Part shown: positions 10,290 to 23,899 of the stretch, piece by piece
How the letters are laid out: every line of letters starts with the position of its first letter
How positions within the stretch are numbered: position 1 is the stretch's first letter
Source: Zonotrichia leucophrys gambelii
Lineage: Eukaryota; Chordata; Aves; Passeriformes; Passerellidae
Direction of reading: 5' to 3'
DNA length: 64,000 bases
Assembly (NCBI RefSeq): GCF_028769735.1
Contig: NC_088171.1
Coordinates: forward strand, 97,715,412-97,779,411
Program-made: the position numbers and the translations under genes
The notes under the pieces: generated by a model
Told to the model about the DNA's origin: nothing
The model's database searches: none
Seen by the model: only the letters and a program-made list of their open reading frames with translations

Positions 10290-13200
10290 ATAAATATATC
10301 AGTGGTTTTAAATAGATCAGTGTTTCTAAATGAATAAATAAATAAATTAATATATGTAGGTTTTATTTTAGAACAATTTGATTGCAATGCAAAGCAGGAA
10401 TGAGACCTTTTTTGGGTTTCATTGTTAAGCCTACGTGTGAATATGAATGTCCTGATGTCTGGTGTGAATGTGACCTTCCCAGGGGGTGGAGTGTAAGGCA
10501 GGACATTTGGCATGATTACCTGTCTCCTCAGGGTCTGCTTCATATCTGTCTCTGAGCCTTGCTTGTGTCACTCTGTCTTTATAAACATCAGAGGTTTCAC
10601 CACCACACACCCAAAATCTCACCTCCTCCGCCTTAGAGCAAACTTGAAATTTCTGGTTTTACAAATAGTAGCTCTTCTGGAAAGTCAATGCCAACATTTT
10701 ACCTTCTGCTCTTCTGGCCTTATTCATTGTGTTTGTGTCAAGAAAGCTGACTTCTGTACTGCTCTTTGCTTCTTGTTGGAATTTTGTTGGCTGTTGTAGT
10801 TGTCAGGAAAATGAAAGGTCACTGAGGACATTCTGTGCTCTGTGCCAAAGTACAACAAAAGTTTAAATTCGCTATTTTGTGTAACTCAGTGGAGAGTTTA
10901 ACAGAGCAGCAAGCAGCAGAAGGACCTTCAGAGGCTTACAAAGAAGGCCAGGAAAAGGCTCTTAGGGCTTTATCAAGTAGTACAGAAATAAGAGTATATG
11001 AGCCTGAATATTGGCAACATTCTTTGAAATTAGTTGAAGATAAGTAAAAGGGAAATGCCCCATCCATAGGATGCCTGTCCCAGGTGTATTGTTACACTCA
11101 GAGATAAGAATTATTCAAGTCTACATTTTGTCCTCAGAAGCATTAGGCATTGGTGAAAATTTTGTCTGGTTTTTTTGCTTTTCAGAAGCAGCTCACCACC
11201 AATTAATTACTCAATTCTCTTGTTGCAGCTACCTGCCATTACATAAAAATAGTGTAGTAAAAATTTTTGTTGTCAATTAATTAAAATGTAGAAAGAAATC
11301 AAAATTCCTCAAGATTGAATGATTTCCAAGTTCTAGATGTCTGAGAAAACAATTCTTCTGTCTGATACAGCTAAATAAAGATTTATTTTTAATGTGCAAG
11401 AATTGCAGAAAAATTGAGCTATTTTGTTCTCTTTCCTCTAGGGCTTCCTAGCAGATAGAACAACCCAAACACTGTTGTAAAATAGTATTAAGAATAAATG
11501 AGATAGAATTAATAAACCCAGCATGATTTAGAAGAAAACCTGTGGGAGAAAAGTAAAGATGCAGTGGAAGTGCTATGACTTGAATTGGTGAAGGGGATGC
11601 CAGGTAACATCTTTTATACTGCATCACTGCTCTGGTCCAGGGAAGTCTGTCTGTACAAGAGAAGTAGAGTCTGAAGAGAAATACAGCCAATAAAGGAGAA
11701 GAGATGCATAAAGAATACAACCATGGAAATACACCAGGAAATGCTTATTTGATTAGTTTGATTAGTGATATTTCATTTTTTGACTGAAAGATTAAAGTAA
11801 ACTTTGATAAGGAAAGACATATACTATTTTTATGCATTTATATGTTAGGGTTTACCATGGAAACAGAAATATAACACCTTTATTTTCCTTGTTCTTTCAA
11901 CACTGAGTTGCCTAGGCCGATTATGTGTCTTTAACTTTGGATAGAGATACCCTGCCTGAAGAAATCTCTGCCCTTGCCTTCTACAGTACCCCTAAATTTA
12001 CTACTGAACTTTAAAAAGTTTGATTTATTTTTTTTTCTGCAGAAATAGGAAATTTATTAAGAAGATGCACTGTTCATGATTTTAGAGTTCAAGCAACAAG
12101 GAATCTGTCAGATAGATACCTGAATAGGTTCCCTCATTGCAAAAACAAAACTCAGCAAAAAGTCATGCTCTGTTTCCTGGCATTGATGGGATTAGGTTTA
12201 ATGGTTGTCTAGCTTTAGTTTTTCATCTACGTGTAAAATTCTGCTTGTGTGGTGCTTGCACAAGATGATGGAGGCTCCTGCAAATGTAGACAATCACTAA
12301 ATACACTAAATATTCCCTTCACTTGGCAGGAAGTCTAGCTGTCTATTAAAACTTGCAAGAATATAAATATTTTTTCAGCTTTGTTTTAAACAGCTGGGAA
12401 AGAGAAAAATATAATTTGACACTACACTGTCAAATGTTGTTGGTTTGGGTTTTTGTTTTTCCAGAGAAAAAGCACCTTTCAAATTTTTTCAATGAGAACT
12501 GATATATCAAAAAAGGAATTTCAAAGATTTTTTAACTATTATATGTAACCAATATGTGTAATGTATATATAGAATTATTTAATGAATCTTGAGGACTATG
12601 AATATTTTAATTAGTATGATGCTTAAAACATGTAAAGATGTGTGTGCCTTCAGGCTAATTTAAATGAAGAAAATACTTATGATGATTAAGACTTGAGTTT
12701 CTGTGAATCTTATCTTTATTTGTGGTGTACTTTACAGTGGATGGAGCAAATTATTCTGTGCATCCTTTTTTTTTTGTTGTGATTTTTTTTTTACATCACG
12801 GTAATTGCTGAACTATTTCAGATTGTAGAAAGCACAGCTGACTGAAAAAGCCCTAAAAATTTGCAAAGTATTTCCACCACATTTTCATTTCTCTGTTTCC
12901 AAATGTCACATTGTAATAGTATATTGTAGAAATTTAACCAGGAAACTTTGATATTTGGGATGTAGAGTTGACCAACCCATAGAATCAAATGCAGGGATAA
13001 AAGGACAACTGTCACTCTTATGAAATTTGAGTCAGCTAATGTGTAATTGAAAAAAAAAAAGATAAGTATCACCAATACTGAGACACTGATTGCTTTCCCT
13101 AAAATTCAATTTGTTTCACTTTTCATTTGAAAACTGGAATATAATTTCATTAAAACTATCCTGCTTGGGAAAAAAAAAAAAAAAGAGAAATCTTTCAAGC

Positions 13201-15773
13201 ACCTTCATTTGTGCTATAATGATACACTGGTTCAAGATGGCTGCTTTTATTGCAGCTTTCTATTTTATTGTTTTAATCCCTCATTGCTCTTGAAAGGATT
13301 GTAACATAAATCCTATGAAGGTTGGCAGCAAATAGAAATCTGGAGTGCCAGATTTAGAGTTGTGTGTATGGACCACACACTTCAGATTCATTTTGACTTT
13401 AGGAATTAGCAATACTAAAAGTGATATTATAGTCCTTAAAAGTTCAGGACAGGATAACATAAGAGCTAAGCTTCTAGATCCCTTAAACCTTAGAAGTGAG
13501 AGCTGTTTAGAACCAGATTTGACTTCTAGATTTTTTAGAGAAGTCAACGACTCAGGCTCAGATACAAAGGAGTCTTTGACCATGTTATGAAGGTTATCTT
13601 GGCCTCCTTATTCTACTTTCACTCACTTGTTCTTTCATTTTTACACCTTTATGCTCTTGCTTTTTCCTACTCAGACTTGCTTGCTTTAAGTATTCCTGCA
13701 TTCAAATAGAAGAGTGTGACCACAAAATATACAGATATTTTGCCAAAATTTTGAAAGTATGGAGGGGAATCATCTCTATGCACCATCGGTATTGATCCAT
13801 GAAGATATGAAATGGCTGCAAGAAATTAAATTAGTGAAAACTTCAGGAGCAAAACATAATGTCATATGTTTTACATAAAATAAATGTAAAAATAATCTGG
13901 TATTTTTCTGTAGGAATTAAATAGCTTGATGATGAAATACTGATGATAACAAACTCTTATTAGACATTCTTCTGCTACTATTTGTGATGCATAACAATCC
14001 TGATTTGGAAAACTGGATGATACAGCATCACAGAGTCACATAGATGTTAATGGACTAAAAAAGTGTTAAAAACATTTTTTGGAATTTATTCTGAAAAAGA
14101 TGCACTCCAGCTAACCCTTGTCCATTGGAATTGCACTAGGAACTAATTTAGGAACAGTTCAGATAATAAAAGTTTTTAAAATCTGAGGGTTTTCATTTTT
14201 GAATCACCTCATGCTATAGAAGTCTGCATTTTAAAATCTATCTTTTGAAGAGTTAGAGGGTTTTATCTTCAAAAAATCTTTTGAAGTCTGATCATCATCC
14301 ATCTTCTGAAACAAATGTAGCATTTGCTTGATGCTATTGAATAATGGCTTCCTTTGAGCTTCCCAATGACAATATTTTTAATGATTTTGCTCCTGCTTTT
14401 TGTCCTCTATGGAAAATTTCAAAAGTGGGCTGCCTTCTCTATGAAAGTTTCAAAACTTTGAAGGGAAAGGTAATTTGAAGGTTGACTTAATAAAAAGTAT
14501 AAAGGCACCTGACAAAAGTGTCCAAGATGAAGGAAACAGCTGCAACTTCAAAAGTGAGCTAAAAAGCTTCAATATACATGAAGAGGAAAAAGGTTCCCTT
14601 AATCTGTCATAAAGTATCTTTTTTAGCAGGAAGCAATATGAAGAACAAGACTGAGAACTGAGCATTACCACAGAGTAAACTCATATTTCTGAATCACTGG
14701 AAGCCCGCTGCAATTGAACTGAAAAAACTTGTCTTTGGGCAGCCACACTGTCCAATAGAGGAAGGTTAAAACAAGAGACAAGCAAACCAAAATGCACCCA
14801 TACATAAAGAAAAAACCAAACAAGTTTTGCCAAAGACAAATTGTATTTTCATTTAGCTTTGTATTCTTACCTGTGAAAAATAAAACCTATCATGTATCCT
14901 GTTCATGAAGCAAGCTAATTTAGTTCAAGGTGAAATAAAGACAACAAATTTGACCTGATTCTCTGAACAGCCCATCAGAATGACTATCCCCTATATTCAG
15001 TTATAAAAAGACTACTTAAAAATTGATCAGGTGTTAGAAGAAATGATAAATTAAAAAGGAAATGGAGAAAGAGAATTTGAAAGGTAGCAAAAACTGCCCT
15101 AATTGGAATAGCTCCCAACAAAGTTATGATGTTTTAAGTCTTTTTTGAAAGCTTTAAAAAAGTGCTACTATTAAATATGTAGTGAACAGTTGTTCACGTA
15201 GTGAATTTATTACATGTCAATGGTAATTTCAGGTAATACATATATCATGAGTAATTCAGCTATTAATTCAAGTAAATTAATTTTTGAAGCAAAGGCCAGA
15301 CTGTTGCTCATGTCCAACTAGTTGTTTTGCAAACAACACAAACCAATCTTTCTCTTCCTGTAATGTAAGGACATAACACTTGCTATGAACATCTTGGTCT
15401 ACAGAGAAGATTCTGTTGAATCTTATTTTATCGTTGGTACCACTGTATCTCACTGGTGATTTTTTAAATAATGAATTAGAATAACTTATTTTTATAAAAG
15501 AAAATCTATTTTGTACTTGGACTAGAGTTTTCTCATGAACATCTTGCTCTCTTAATGGTTTTCTTCTGTTGCCTTCCAGCAATGTTACTTTCATTTTTAA
15601 TAGAGCCCTTTCCATATACAGTGAGATTTAATGTATTAGGAATTCATGTAATGGATCTGTGATTGAATACCAAGATCTGAAGCAAAATGGCAAATTGAGT
15701 TTTTTGTAACTGAAACAAGTGGGTGAAGGCTTTATTTATTAATGCAGGTACAGGTTCTTGCTTTGCAGAGCTA
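10290..15773. other. Unique AT-rich sequence, no gene seen
   Basis: About 5.5 kb. Contents include a short AATA-type run near 10330-10350, a doubled TTGATTAG word near 11748-11766, A15 at 13170-13184 and other homopolymers. Open frames of 60-112 codons on both strands show no domains. No transposon or RNA gene is recognised. Confidence 0.5.
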
Positions 15774-15820
15774 TTTATGGGTATTTTTCTGCTCCTAGCA
15801 GGGGCGCATATACCCATAAA
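15774..15820. other. Perfect 11-bp inverted repeat enclosing a second hairpin
   Basis: TTTATGGGTAT at 15774-15784 is the exact reverse complement of ATACCCATAAA at 15810-15820. The 25-nt interval contains CTGCT-CCT-AGCAG (15789-15801), a second perfect 5-bp stem. The RNA or a cruciform could fold into a two-tier stem-loop. No terminator or known structured RNA family is recognised. Confidence 0.6.
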
Positions 15821-18800
15821 GCCACCAATTAGTGTGCCAGCAGGACCTTGGTGGCTTTGCAAAACTAATTTTGTAAGGAGCTTCATGCTTAGAGTTCCCA
15901 AGAAAGAGTCCTCTTATAAACAGTTTCATGTAAAGCTTAAATATAGCCAGGAAAGAGAAAACCTCAAGTAATTACAAAACTGAAATAGCACTTTCGTAGT
16001 ACCAAATGGGGAGATAATATATTCTGAAAATGTCTTTCAGTTTTATTGAATATTCTTGGTTAATGGCTTGACAATAGAATAGGGTGGAATGGGGTGTAAC
16101 CTCATAAAATTAGCTGATGATTCTCTTGTGGCATGAGCCACACTTACTTTGAAGGTCAGTGTGAGAACATAGTAGAAGAAAACAAGTTTCTTAGTTATGT
16201 ACCTAATTCCCTCGTTCATATAAGTGTCCTGCTCCAGATGGTTTGCTGTTTTTTGGTGAGAGAAAAGACAAATTCGTTGATATTTCTTTAGCTTTTCTTA
16301 CCATAATGGTAAGCAAAGTGCTCTCCAGCTCTCAGGTGTGTAGAAATATTTGTAACTTAGAATACATCAGATACTGGATGAGTAAGCTTTTAGAGACCTA
16401 CATTTTTATTAGAATTATAAAACATTATTAATGATCATTTTAGATACATACTTAGGTTTCTCCTTCATCCTTAATAATGAATGTTATAGTACTTCAGTTT
16501 AGTAAATCTATACCTGCTGGCTTTTTTTTCTTCCTCTTCACCTTAGTTATGTTGTCATAATGAATTGTTTTCTTTTTGATATTGTAAATTTGACTGCAGA
16601 GAAACAACCTCTACATCATAGTCACATCTTCAAGAAAAAACCTCCCTTAAAAATTAATGGGAGACAATGCTTCAGAGTAGGGAATGTAATCTGGTATTTT
16701 AGGAAACCTTTTAGTATAAATCATTTGAATGTATATTCATGCACATCGTTGTGGCAAACTGAGGAAAGGGTGTAATCTGAAATAATTTTCTCTAGTCCAT
16801 AAATTTTAATAGTGCTGAAACCAAGTGCCATAGAGAAGATGAAGAATCTAAGTAAAAGATGCAAGAAAAAGAGTAGTCAGGATGCACATATTAGGGAGAC
16901 AGATAAATGAGGGGAAATTGATCACAGAGAATTATTATCCACATAAAATAAAAAGTGATTGGAACACTCTGCTCCATTTATCACGTGCTAAATCTGCAGG
17001 CAGGATTTTGCTAAAATTCTTGTACTTATTCTCTGATGAGAGGGTTTAAATTTAAATTCTCAGGTCAATAGTTTTGCAGCATTAAATTTGCCTTCAGCTA
17101 AATTAAACAAGTTATATTTTCAATTTCATTTAGAAGGTAAGGATGGAAATTCTATAGATACAAATGGCAGGAATATATCTAGAGGCTCTAAGGACCAATT
17201 CAAATAGGTTAGCCCCAAAGTGGATTTTTTATTACATTACTCCCATGAGAACATGCAGTAAACGCCACTTCTCTAGTATATGTTAGGAAAGTGAATGACA
17301 CAAAATTTCAATTTTTTGCATGCAGTGAATTATATCATTAGTCTACAAAGAAAGCAGATACCTGAAAGAGACAAGGGCCAGCAAAAAAACCCTGGTTTGA
17401 TCTCCTTGAAAAATATTCATGTTGTTAATGTTCTTGTTAAGAACAGCTGAATGATCTAGTGAAACACTGAGATATGATCTGAATGGGCTGGGCCAAACTG
17501 AGAAGAAAGCAAAGAAATTTTTAAATTAAGGCTTAATTATGAGGAATTAAGAGAGCAACCTTCAATAATAGCCTCTCCTTACACTGTGGTGATCAGAGAT
17601 GAAGATAAGAGAAGGTCCTCTAATCAGGATTTGCAGCCACTGTCAAGTGTTTTTTTCCAGGAGCCTTTTGCCTTTGAGGGTATGCATCCCAAAGCATGTG
17701 ACCAGGTGTAATATCTTTGATATAATATCCAGAACATCCCTTGTGAACATTGATATTAAGGATTTAGGCTTAAAAAACCCCACAATCTGTAAATTTCTGA
17801 GAAAGTAATCAAAATTCTAAGCATCTTGTCCATCTGATTAATGTGTATGTATGATTAACGACTTCAACAATGAGAATCCACCATTCAAACTCCTGAAAAC
17901 AATGTAATTTTTTCAGGATACTGAGGAATGAAGCTTACATTACTTTCCCTACACAAAGACCTATTGCTTATTACTCTGATGTTTGATCAAGATGACAGGG
18001 TTAGACTGTCCTAACTGAGATTTGGTAAATTGGACAGTATACCCAATGCACAAATGGTATTTAAATACTCTTGTTCTAATCAGTTGCAATTAAAACATGA
18101 ACTTTAGCAGTAGAATAATTTATGAATTTAGGAAATAGTTAAGAATTTTCAGTTTTCTGAATGCAAACAAGGCAATACTATTAAGGGGTATTCTGGCTGG
18201 TTTATTATTATTGCTATTAATATTTTTTCTTTTTTGGAATTATGTAGTGAAATGCTACTTTCTTTCATGATACATAGGGTATGTCATGATGGGGTTAGTG
18301 CAGTAAATACTGCTTTTGACTAGACTAGAGCATAGTGCAGCAAAGATGTCTAGATGGCTGTTAGATGAAAGAAAGATTGGTGTCTGACATGCTGCTCCTG
18401 GTTCATAAGACTCTGAAAAGGGTACATAACATTTGAGGTGGTATTTTCCCCCAGTATAATTTATTTAGTGGTTTTCAGAGCAAACTGTGGAAATGAAAAA
18501 ATGGACAGGTGGTGCAGCTTAAACCCTATGCTGTCTAGAAAGGTATGAGCTCTTCAAGGGTTATTTGTGGCTCTTTAGTTTAGGGGGAGAATGTCAATAA
18601 CCAGAAGAGTAGCAGGCACAAGTAAAATGTTGTTGAGTGCTTCATAATAACAATTGCGATGAAACAGCCTTAACATAAGTCCCTGATGAGTTACAGAAGC
18701 TTAATAGTTACTCTAAATTATCTGCAAACACATAAATGGTTCTGAAGTTACTATATTTTAAATCTGGAAAACAAAGTCTCTTTGCAATTGCTTAGGGTTT

Positions 18801-19365
18801 TTTTTCCTAAATACGGCACACCAGGGATTTGATTTTTTTTTTTTGGTCATCCTTCAAGCATGAGACCTGCGTGAAGAGGCTAAATAATTACCTTGACTCA
18901 AAAAATCAATTAAGAACCCTTTCTTTTTGTCAGTAGCTATACCGTATACCACAGATTTAGAAAAACCTCTCAGGTTTTTATTTCCCTATTTCTAAACATA
19001 ATTATAAACAATCTAATTCATTATGAAATCTTCCTGTCTTCAAGAGTTATGCTTTACTCTATTTAGTATTTCTGAAATTATCTTCTTCCTGAAATATGAG
19101 ACTAAACAAGCCCAAGCCAAAAACATGCTGCAGACCTAAGAATTGCTAAACGTCTGTATGAGGAATGGGGTGGAAAGTGGAACAAAAATATTCAGTTTTG
19201 CCTACATATATGTGCTTTAATCCCTGTTCTAATTTGATATCTACTAAATTTTACAGTATGCAAAGCACAAGAAAAGTTCTAATCCATTTGTGAGGGTAAT
19301 CCACCTATGAGTACGTAATGTTTTAGTGCTGTATTGCAACAACAGCTTTATAATGTATAAGCCTT
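15821..19365. other. Unique AT-rich sequence, no gene seen
   Basis: AT-rich DNA with T12 at 18833-18844 and short chance frames (62-82 codons). No repeat family, splice-flanked coding segment or RNA gene is recognised. Confidence 0.5.
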
Positions 19366-20137
19366 AGCATCAAGGACATTGACAATCTTGAGAAGGGGGC
19401 CTGTGCAAACCCCAGCAAGGCCAAATTCGAGGTCCTGCACCTGGATGCAAAACCCAAGTACAAACAGAGGCTGAGCAGAGAATGGATTGAGAGGAACCCT
19501 GAGGAGAAGGAACTGTTGGCTGATGAGAAGCTCCACATGGCCCAGCCAGTGTTGTCCTGGCCTGCATCAAAAGCAGTGTGGCCAGCAGGGTGAGAGAGGG
19601 CATTCTGCCCCTCTGCTCTGGTGAGATCCCACCCGGCTCTGGGGTCCCCAGCACAAAGACATTGACCTATTCGAGTGAGTACAGAAGAGCCCAGCAAGAA
19701 GATCAGAGGGATGGAGTGCCTCTGCTATGAAGACAGGCTGAGAGAGCTGGGGTTGTTCAGCCTGGAGAAGAGAAGACTTTTGGAATGCCTTATAGCAGCC
19801 TTCCAGTTCCTGAAGGGGACCTACAAGAAAGGTGGAGAAGGACCTTATACAAGGGCATGAAGTGATGGGAATGGCTTTAATCTGAAAGAGGGTAGATTTT
19901 TATGAGATATCAAAAGGAAATTCTTTACCGTGGCCATGGTGAAATATTGGAACAGGTTGCCCAGAGAAGCTGTCGATGTCCCATCTCTGGAAGTGTTCAA
20001 GGCCAGGTTGGATGGGGATTTCAGCAATTTGTTCTAATAGAAGGTGTCCCTTGTCTATGACAGGGGGGTTGCAATAAGGCAATTTTTAAAGTTACTTTCC
20101 AACCAAAACCCTTCTATGAATTCTATAATTCTATGAA
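19366..20137 (+). mobile_element. CR1 LINE, 5'-truncated, plus strand
   Basis: The element reads in the sense direction from a degraded ORF2 segment (AGCAAGGCCAAATTCGAGGTC) through CTGAGAGAGCTGGGGTTGTT and GAACAGGTTGCCCAGAGAAG. It ends in tandem ATTCTATGA-like units at 20110-20137, the diagnostic CR1 3' terminus. Frameshifts break the protein: the MECLCYEDRLRELGLFSLEK piece is in the frame at 19675-19860, and the upstream part has no matching open frame. It is old and not autonomous. Confidence 0.93.
19675..19860 (+). pseudogene. CR1 ORF2 C-terminal remnant
   Basis: A 61-codon frame whose middle reads CYEDRLRELGLFSLEKRR, the conserved tail of CR1 ORF2. It stops after ERRLLECLIAAFQFLKGTYK-like sequence, where the intact family also approaches its C-terminus. 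The palm with the FADD catalytic motif and the endonuclease are absent. It is a relic inside the CR1 at 19366-20137. Confidence 0.75.
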
Positions 20138-21989
20138 TCTCTGCTAACCTTTTAAGTCCCAAGGACTATATCAGACATGGGAGATAGTTATCATTTCCCC
20201 CTGATGTCAGTTAATTTTCTACTAGTCTGCCTTGAAATCACTCTTCAGCAAGAAATAACTTGATAGCATTTCCTCTAATTGACACTGATTGCGAAAATAT
20301 AGCGTTATATTTTTCTGTCCGGAAATCTTCATTGTTATTTTAAATAGTATAATATTCATTCTATGGTTAATTTAAGAAGTACGGTGCTTTCTAAGTGTAA
20401 AGAAATTCAGAGGTAATTCAGGAGGCCAGGAAATACACTCTTCTAACAAATTTAGAAAATATGCTTAGGTAATATTAGATAACAGAAGGACAATAAGGAT
20501 GGTCCAGAAGAAGCCTACTGGCACACTGGAGAGAAGGTTAAAGTACAGCAATATATTGTATTACATAAAGCAAGGGAAAGAGAAACAATCAACCAGAAAG
20601 AAATTATTTACTGACTCTGGCATCTTTAGAGTTCTGAATTCTCATATTTGTTAGACATTTATTCATTCACTATAAAATCTTCATCTTCTGCATAATGTAC
20701 ACTCTGTTTTGATTTCAGCTGGAATGTAGATCCTTTGGATTCAGTGATATCTGCATTTATATACACCCAAATTACTTATAAAAATAATGGTGCAAAAACT
20801 GGATTTATACATATATTTTAACTACAGTGCTCTTAAATTAAAAGAAACTGCTCATATGAGAAAAGTAGACATGCAAAAAATGTAGACAAAAATAATTGAA
20901 GTGCATTCTGGTTTTTTTCTCTCTAATGCTGCATTTATAAAGGTAAAAAGGCTCATACCTCTAGGGAGAAAACCCTTTTATCTGTAGCTGGGCTCAAGCT
21001 GTTTAAATTTTTACCAGTAGGTGTTTCCACTGGCTTATTTAGGTTTTCTTATATTTGCAATAAGCATACATTTACTCTTTGGAAACTTTATAGAAAAGGG
21101 TCCTAATCTATAAATTACCTCTTCATATGGTTAATCTCCCCCCTACAGATATCTCTGCTTTGTATTAGCCTTTGAATTGTTCTTATATTAAATTACAGAT
21201 AAATTATGTATAACAGGCAGTTTGTGAGGATAAGTGAGATATTTCAATTGAAATGTTCTCTTTTGTTCTAAGATTCTTGAGCTGAGCAGTATTTACAGGT
21301 GGTTGAGCATTTGTATGGATTATTTTGGACTGCTTAAAGTGATGTCATAAAGTACAACAGAGTATTTTACTTAATGGAATTTTATTTGTGAATTTTATTG
21401 CTGTTCATTTGAACCAACATTTGAACAGCCAGATTTATGATAACTTTGAAATCTATTAATGTGCATGGTTGTGATTTTATTTTGTCTTTTTTCATATACG
21501 AGACAGCTCTTGAACTACTAAGCCCATATGTGATTTACGAAGAGATTGGAAACTTAGTAAATAAAAAAGTGAGAAGATATCAGTGTTATTGAAAGAAGAT
21601 GTGCCTTACTTGCAAATTCTTCCATCTGTCAATATTTCTGTTTCTCTAGGCAAGTGTTTATTAACAAAATAAGTAAGTTTCTTTTGGGGAAAAAACCCCG
21701 AAACTTTGAAATAAAAAAATACAATTTTCAAAAAATTTTACAGAAAACATGAACATATTTTATTATGATTGGGACAACAGTCTTCTTCACATAAAAGAAA
21801 ATATTTTGATAGAATGAGATCCAAATAAGGAGCCCATAAAATATTTCTGATGAATTAAATAATGTGTTAGTTGTGTTGTCATTACTTCACTTTCCTTGCA
21901 TACTCCATTTTTTCAAAGGGTCTTTCAGACTAGTTAGCATCCTTCTCATGAGACAGAACATTAACTAGAGAGGCAAAGGTTTATGGGAG
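20138..21989. other. Unique AT-rich sequence, no gene seen
   Basis: AT-rich unique DNA. No open frame of note, repeat family or structured element is recognised. Confidence 0.5.
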
Positions 21990-22350
21990 AACTATTTGTA
22001 CCTTGGCCACACTTGGGTGTTCAGGACACTAGTCTCATTATGCGTAAAGACCTCATAAATGCCTATAACAGCGTGGAAGACAGACAAACACTTCTTTGGG
22101 TTCCTGAACGTCAGTGAATTCCATTAGTGTAACCTATTCTTTCAGTCCTTGGCACACACAGCTCGGGAAGAGCTACTGTTGTTGAAGGTGGAAACTCCTT
22201 TAAAATGGACGCCTACTTCTAATGTCTCATTATGAAGGATGAGTTGTACACGCATTTCATCTACCACATCTCCCATCACTCCTAAAAATCCTTCTCATAG
22301 TATGTCTCTCAGAAGCCAGAATGATGCCTCTGAGTGATAAATTGCCCCTT
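21990..22350. other. Motif-dense unique block, possible conserved non-coding element
   Basis: Compared with its neighbours this block retains more CpG (TATGCGTAAAG, ACAGCGTGGAAG, GAACGTCAG, GCTCGGGAAGAGC, GGACGCCTAC, ACACGCATT) and is low in simple repeats. It has no open frame. The texture is compatible with a developmental enhancer or conserved element, but this is inference only. Confidence 0.22.
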
Positions 22351-23267
22351 AACAGAGCAGTGAGTATTTTCAATGCAAAATTATGCAACACATCAAAAGT
22401 AAGAGTTTGGGGACAGTCTTTAGTAAGCAGAATTTAATAAGAAATTAAATCAAGTGCTGTGCTGATTATGTTACTCATTTGCATATATAATTCAGTAAGC
22501 CTCCTTCACTCTTAGTGTAGTAGAGCTCAAGAATTTTCATCTTCCTCCAGTGACAGACAGCACAAGGGCTTAATATTGGTTTACTCCAGCCAACTACCTT
22601 TCAAACCCACCACTTACACCATCATGTATTCCAGCTATGGCACGTTTTGCAAAGAAAGGAAATGAATGGCTTGTAAAATATTTAATAGATGGGAAAAAAT
22701 ACTACAATTTAAAGGAGGAGTTAGATTTTTTATTTTAGTTTGTTTATTTGCAAACATCAATTTTTGAAACAGCACACAGGTTGACTGATGCAAAATAATT
22801 AATTTGAGATGCTGTTCTGATGGCTTTGCCAGCCAAAACAGGCCTTAGGACTCTTAATCTTATATTCAACAAGGCTTAAAGACCCTAAATAATATTTATG
22901 ATTTTCTGTAAGTTTTGTTGCCACAATGATTTTTTGTAGACTGTATTTATTCACCAGATTTTTGGAATGTATGTTGATATATGGTTTTATCTAACTCCAG
23001 GAGGCAGTAAGAGTCCTCACCTAGGAAAAAGGAAATTTAACTACCATTCTGTCTTCTGTTAAAAAACAGACAATATCTTCAAAGTGATTTTACTGACCTG
23101 TAGGATCATTCTATTTCAATGACTATGGATATATTTTATATATAAAGGACTATTTTCTAAAGAGAAAGCTCTGTCTGTGAAGCTCAGTTGAAGGTATTTA
23201 TCATGGTCAGTGAATAGACTTTTCTATTGCACATGTGACAGGGAGAACCTAGAACAATTTACACTGA
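22351..23267. other. Unique sequence, possible regulatory block at 22430-22830
   Basis: A perfect octamer-type word ATTTGCAT lies in ACTCATTTGCATATATAA (near 22476-22493). A forkhead-like TTTGTTTATTTGCAAAC and an AATTAATTTGAGATG segment follow by 22810. No gene or repeat is recognised. The regulatory reading is a weak inference because AT-rich DNA yields such words by chance. Confidence 0.25.
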
Positions 23268-23498
23268 TCATGTATTTATTTTCATTTTCATTCTGCAGAC
23301 TAGTCCACCTTCTGAAGAGTGGGTAGTAGAGATGCTTGTCTCATCATCCTTGATTTCAGTTTTCTCTTTGGCATAGTCTTGGGTGATTATCTTAACTAAT
23401 GGTTGATACCAGTTTATCACTAAGAAGAGAACTGGTACATTATTGGATGAAGCAGAGGTTGTTTCTTCTACCAAAAATCTGTGTTTTTCATTCTGCAC
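23268..23498 (-). other. Unrecognised 76-codon open frame
   Basis: The minus-strand frame starts MQNEKHRFLVEETTSASSN and is hydrophilic, with a KEKTEIKDDETSISTTHSSE segment. The ATG sits directly after TTCTGTGCAGA, which resembles a splice acceptor, but the upstream pyrimidine tract is weak. No domain is recognised. It is slightly more protein-like than the other chance frames but most likely non-coding. Confidence 0.12.
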
Positions 23499-23899
23499 AG
23501 AATTTCCAAGTGTATCTGTACTTGTTTAGATTTTACATGTCATACGAAATGTTTCTTTCTGACAAAAATCAGTAAGGGAAGAAATGTTTCCACCAGGATA
23601 AGCTACATATAATTTGATTTATGTCATCATTCTGTATTTGGTTGCATGGAGTTTTTTCGTTTGTTTGCTTTTTTGTGTGTGTTTTTGTTTTGGTTTAGTG
23701 TGGTTTCAGAAGGTAGACTGAAAAGCATCTGAATTTTGCCTATCTAGTATTCTCCTCACGTAAGACTACGGATGGAGAGGAAGTTTTTGAGCACAGGAAT
23801 ACCTCTCCGAAAGACTTTTTTGAGGCTTGTTAGAAAGTTCACATAAACTAGACGTAGCTCTAAGGAGATGGATTGGTGAGCAGAGTGAAGGTTAGGAGA
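23499..23899. other. Unique sequence, nothing recognised
   Basis: Includes a T/G-rich low-complexity stretch around 23650-23700 (TTTTGTGTGTGTTTTTG). No gene or mobile element is recognised. Confidence 0.5.

Noticed and set aside
14024..14075. CATCACAGAGTCACATAG considered as a CR1 3' end
   Set aside because: The sequence beyond this word does not follow the CR1 3' UTR.
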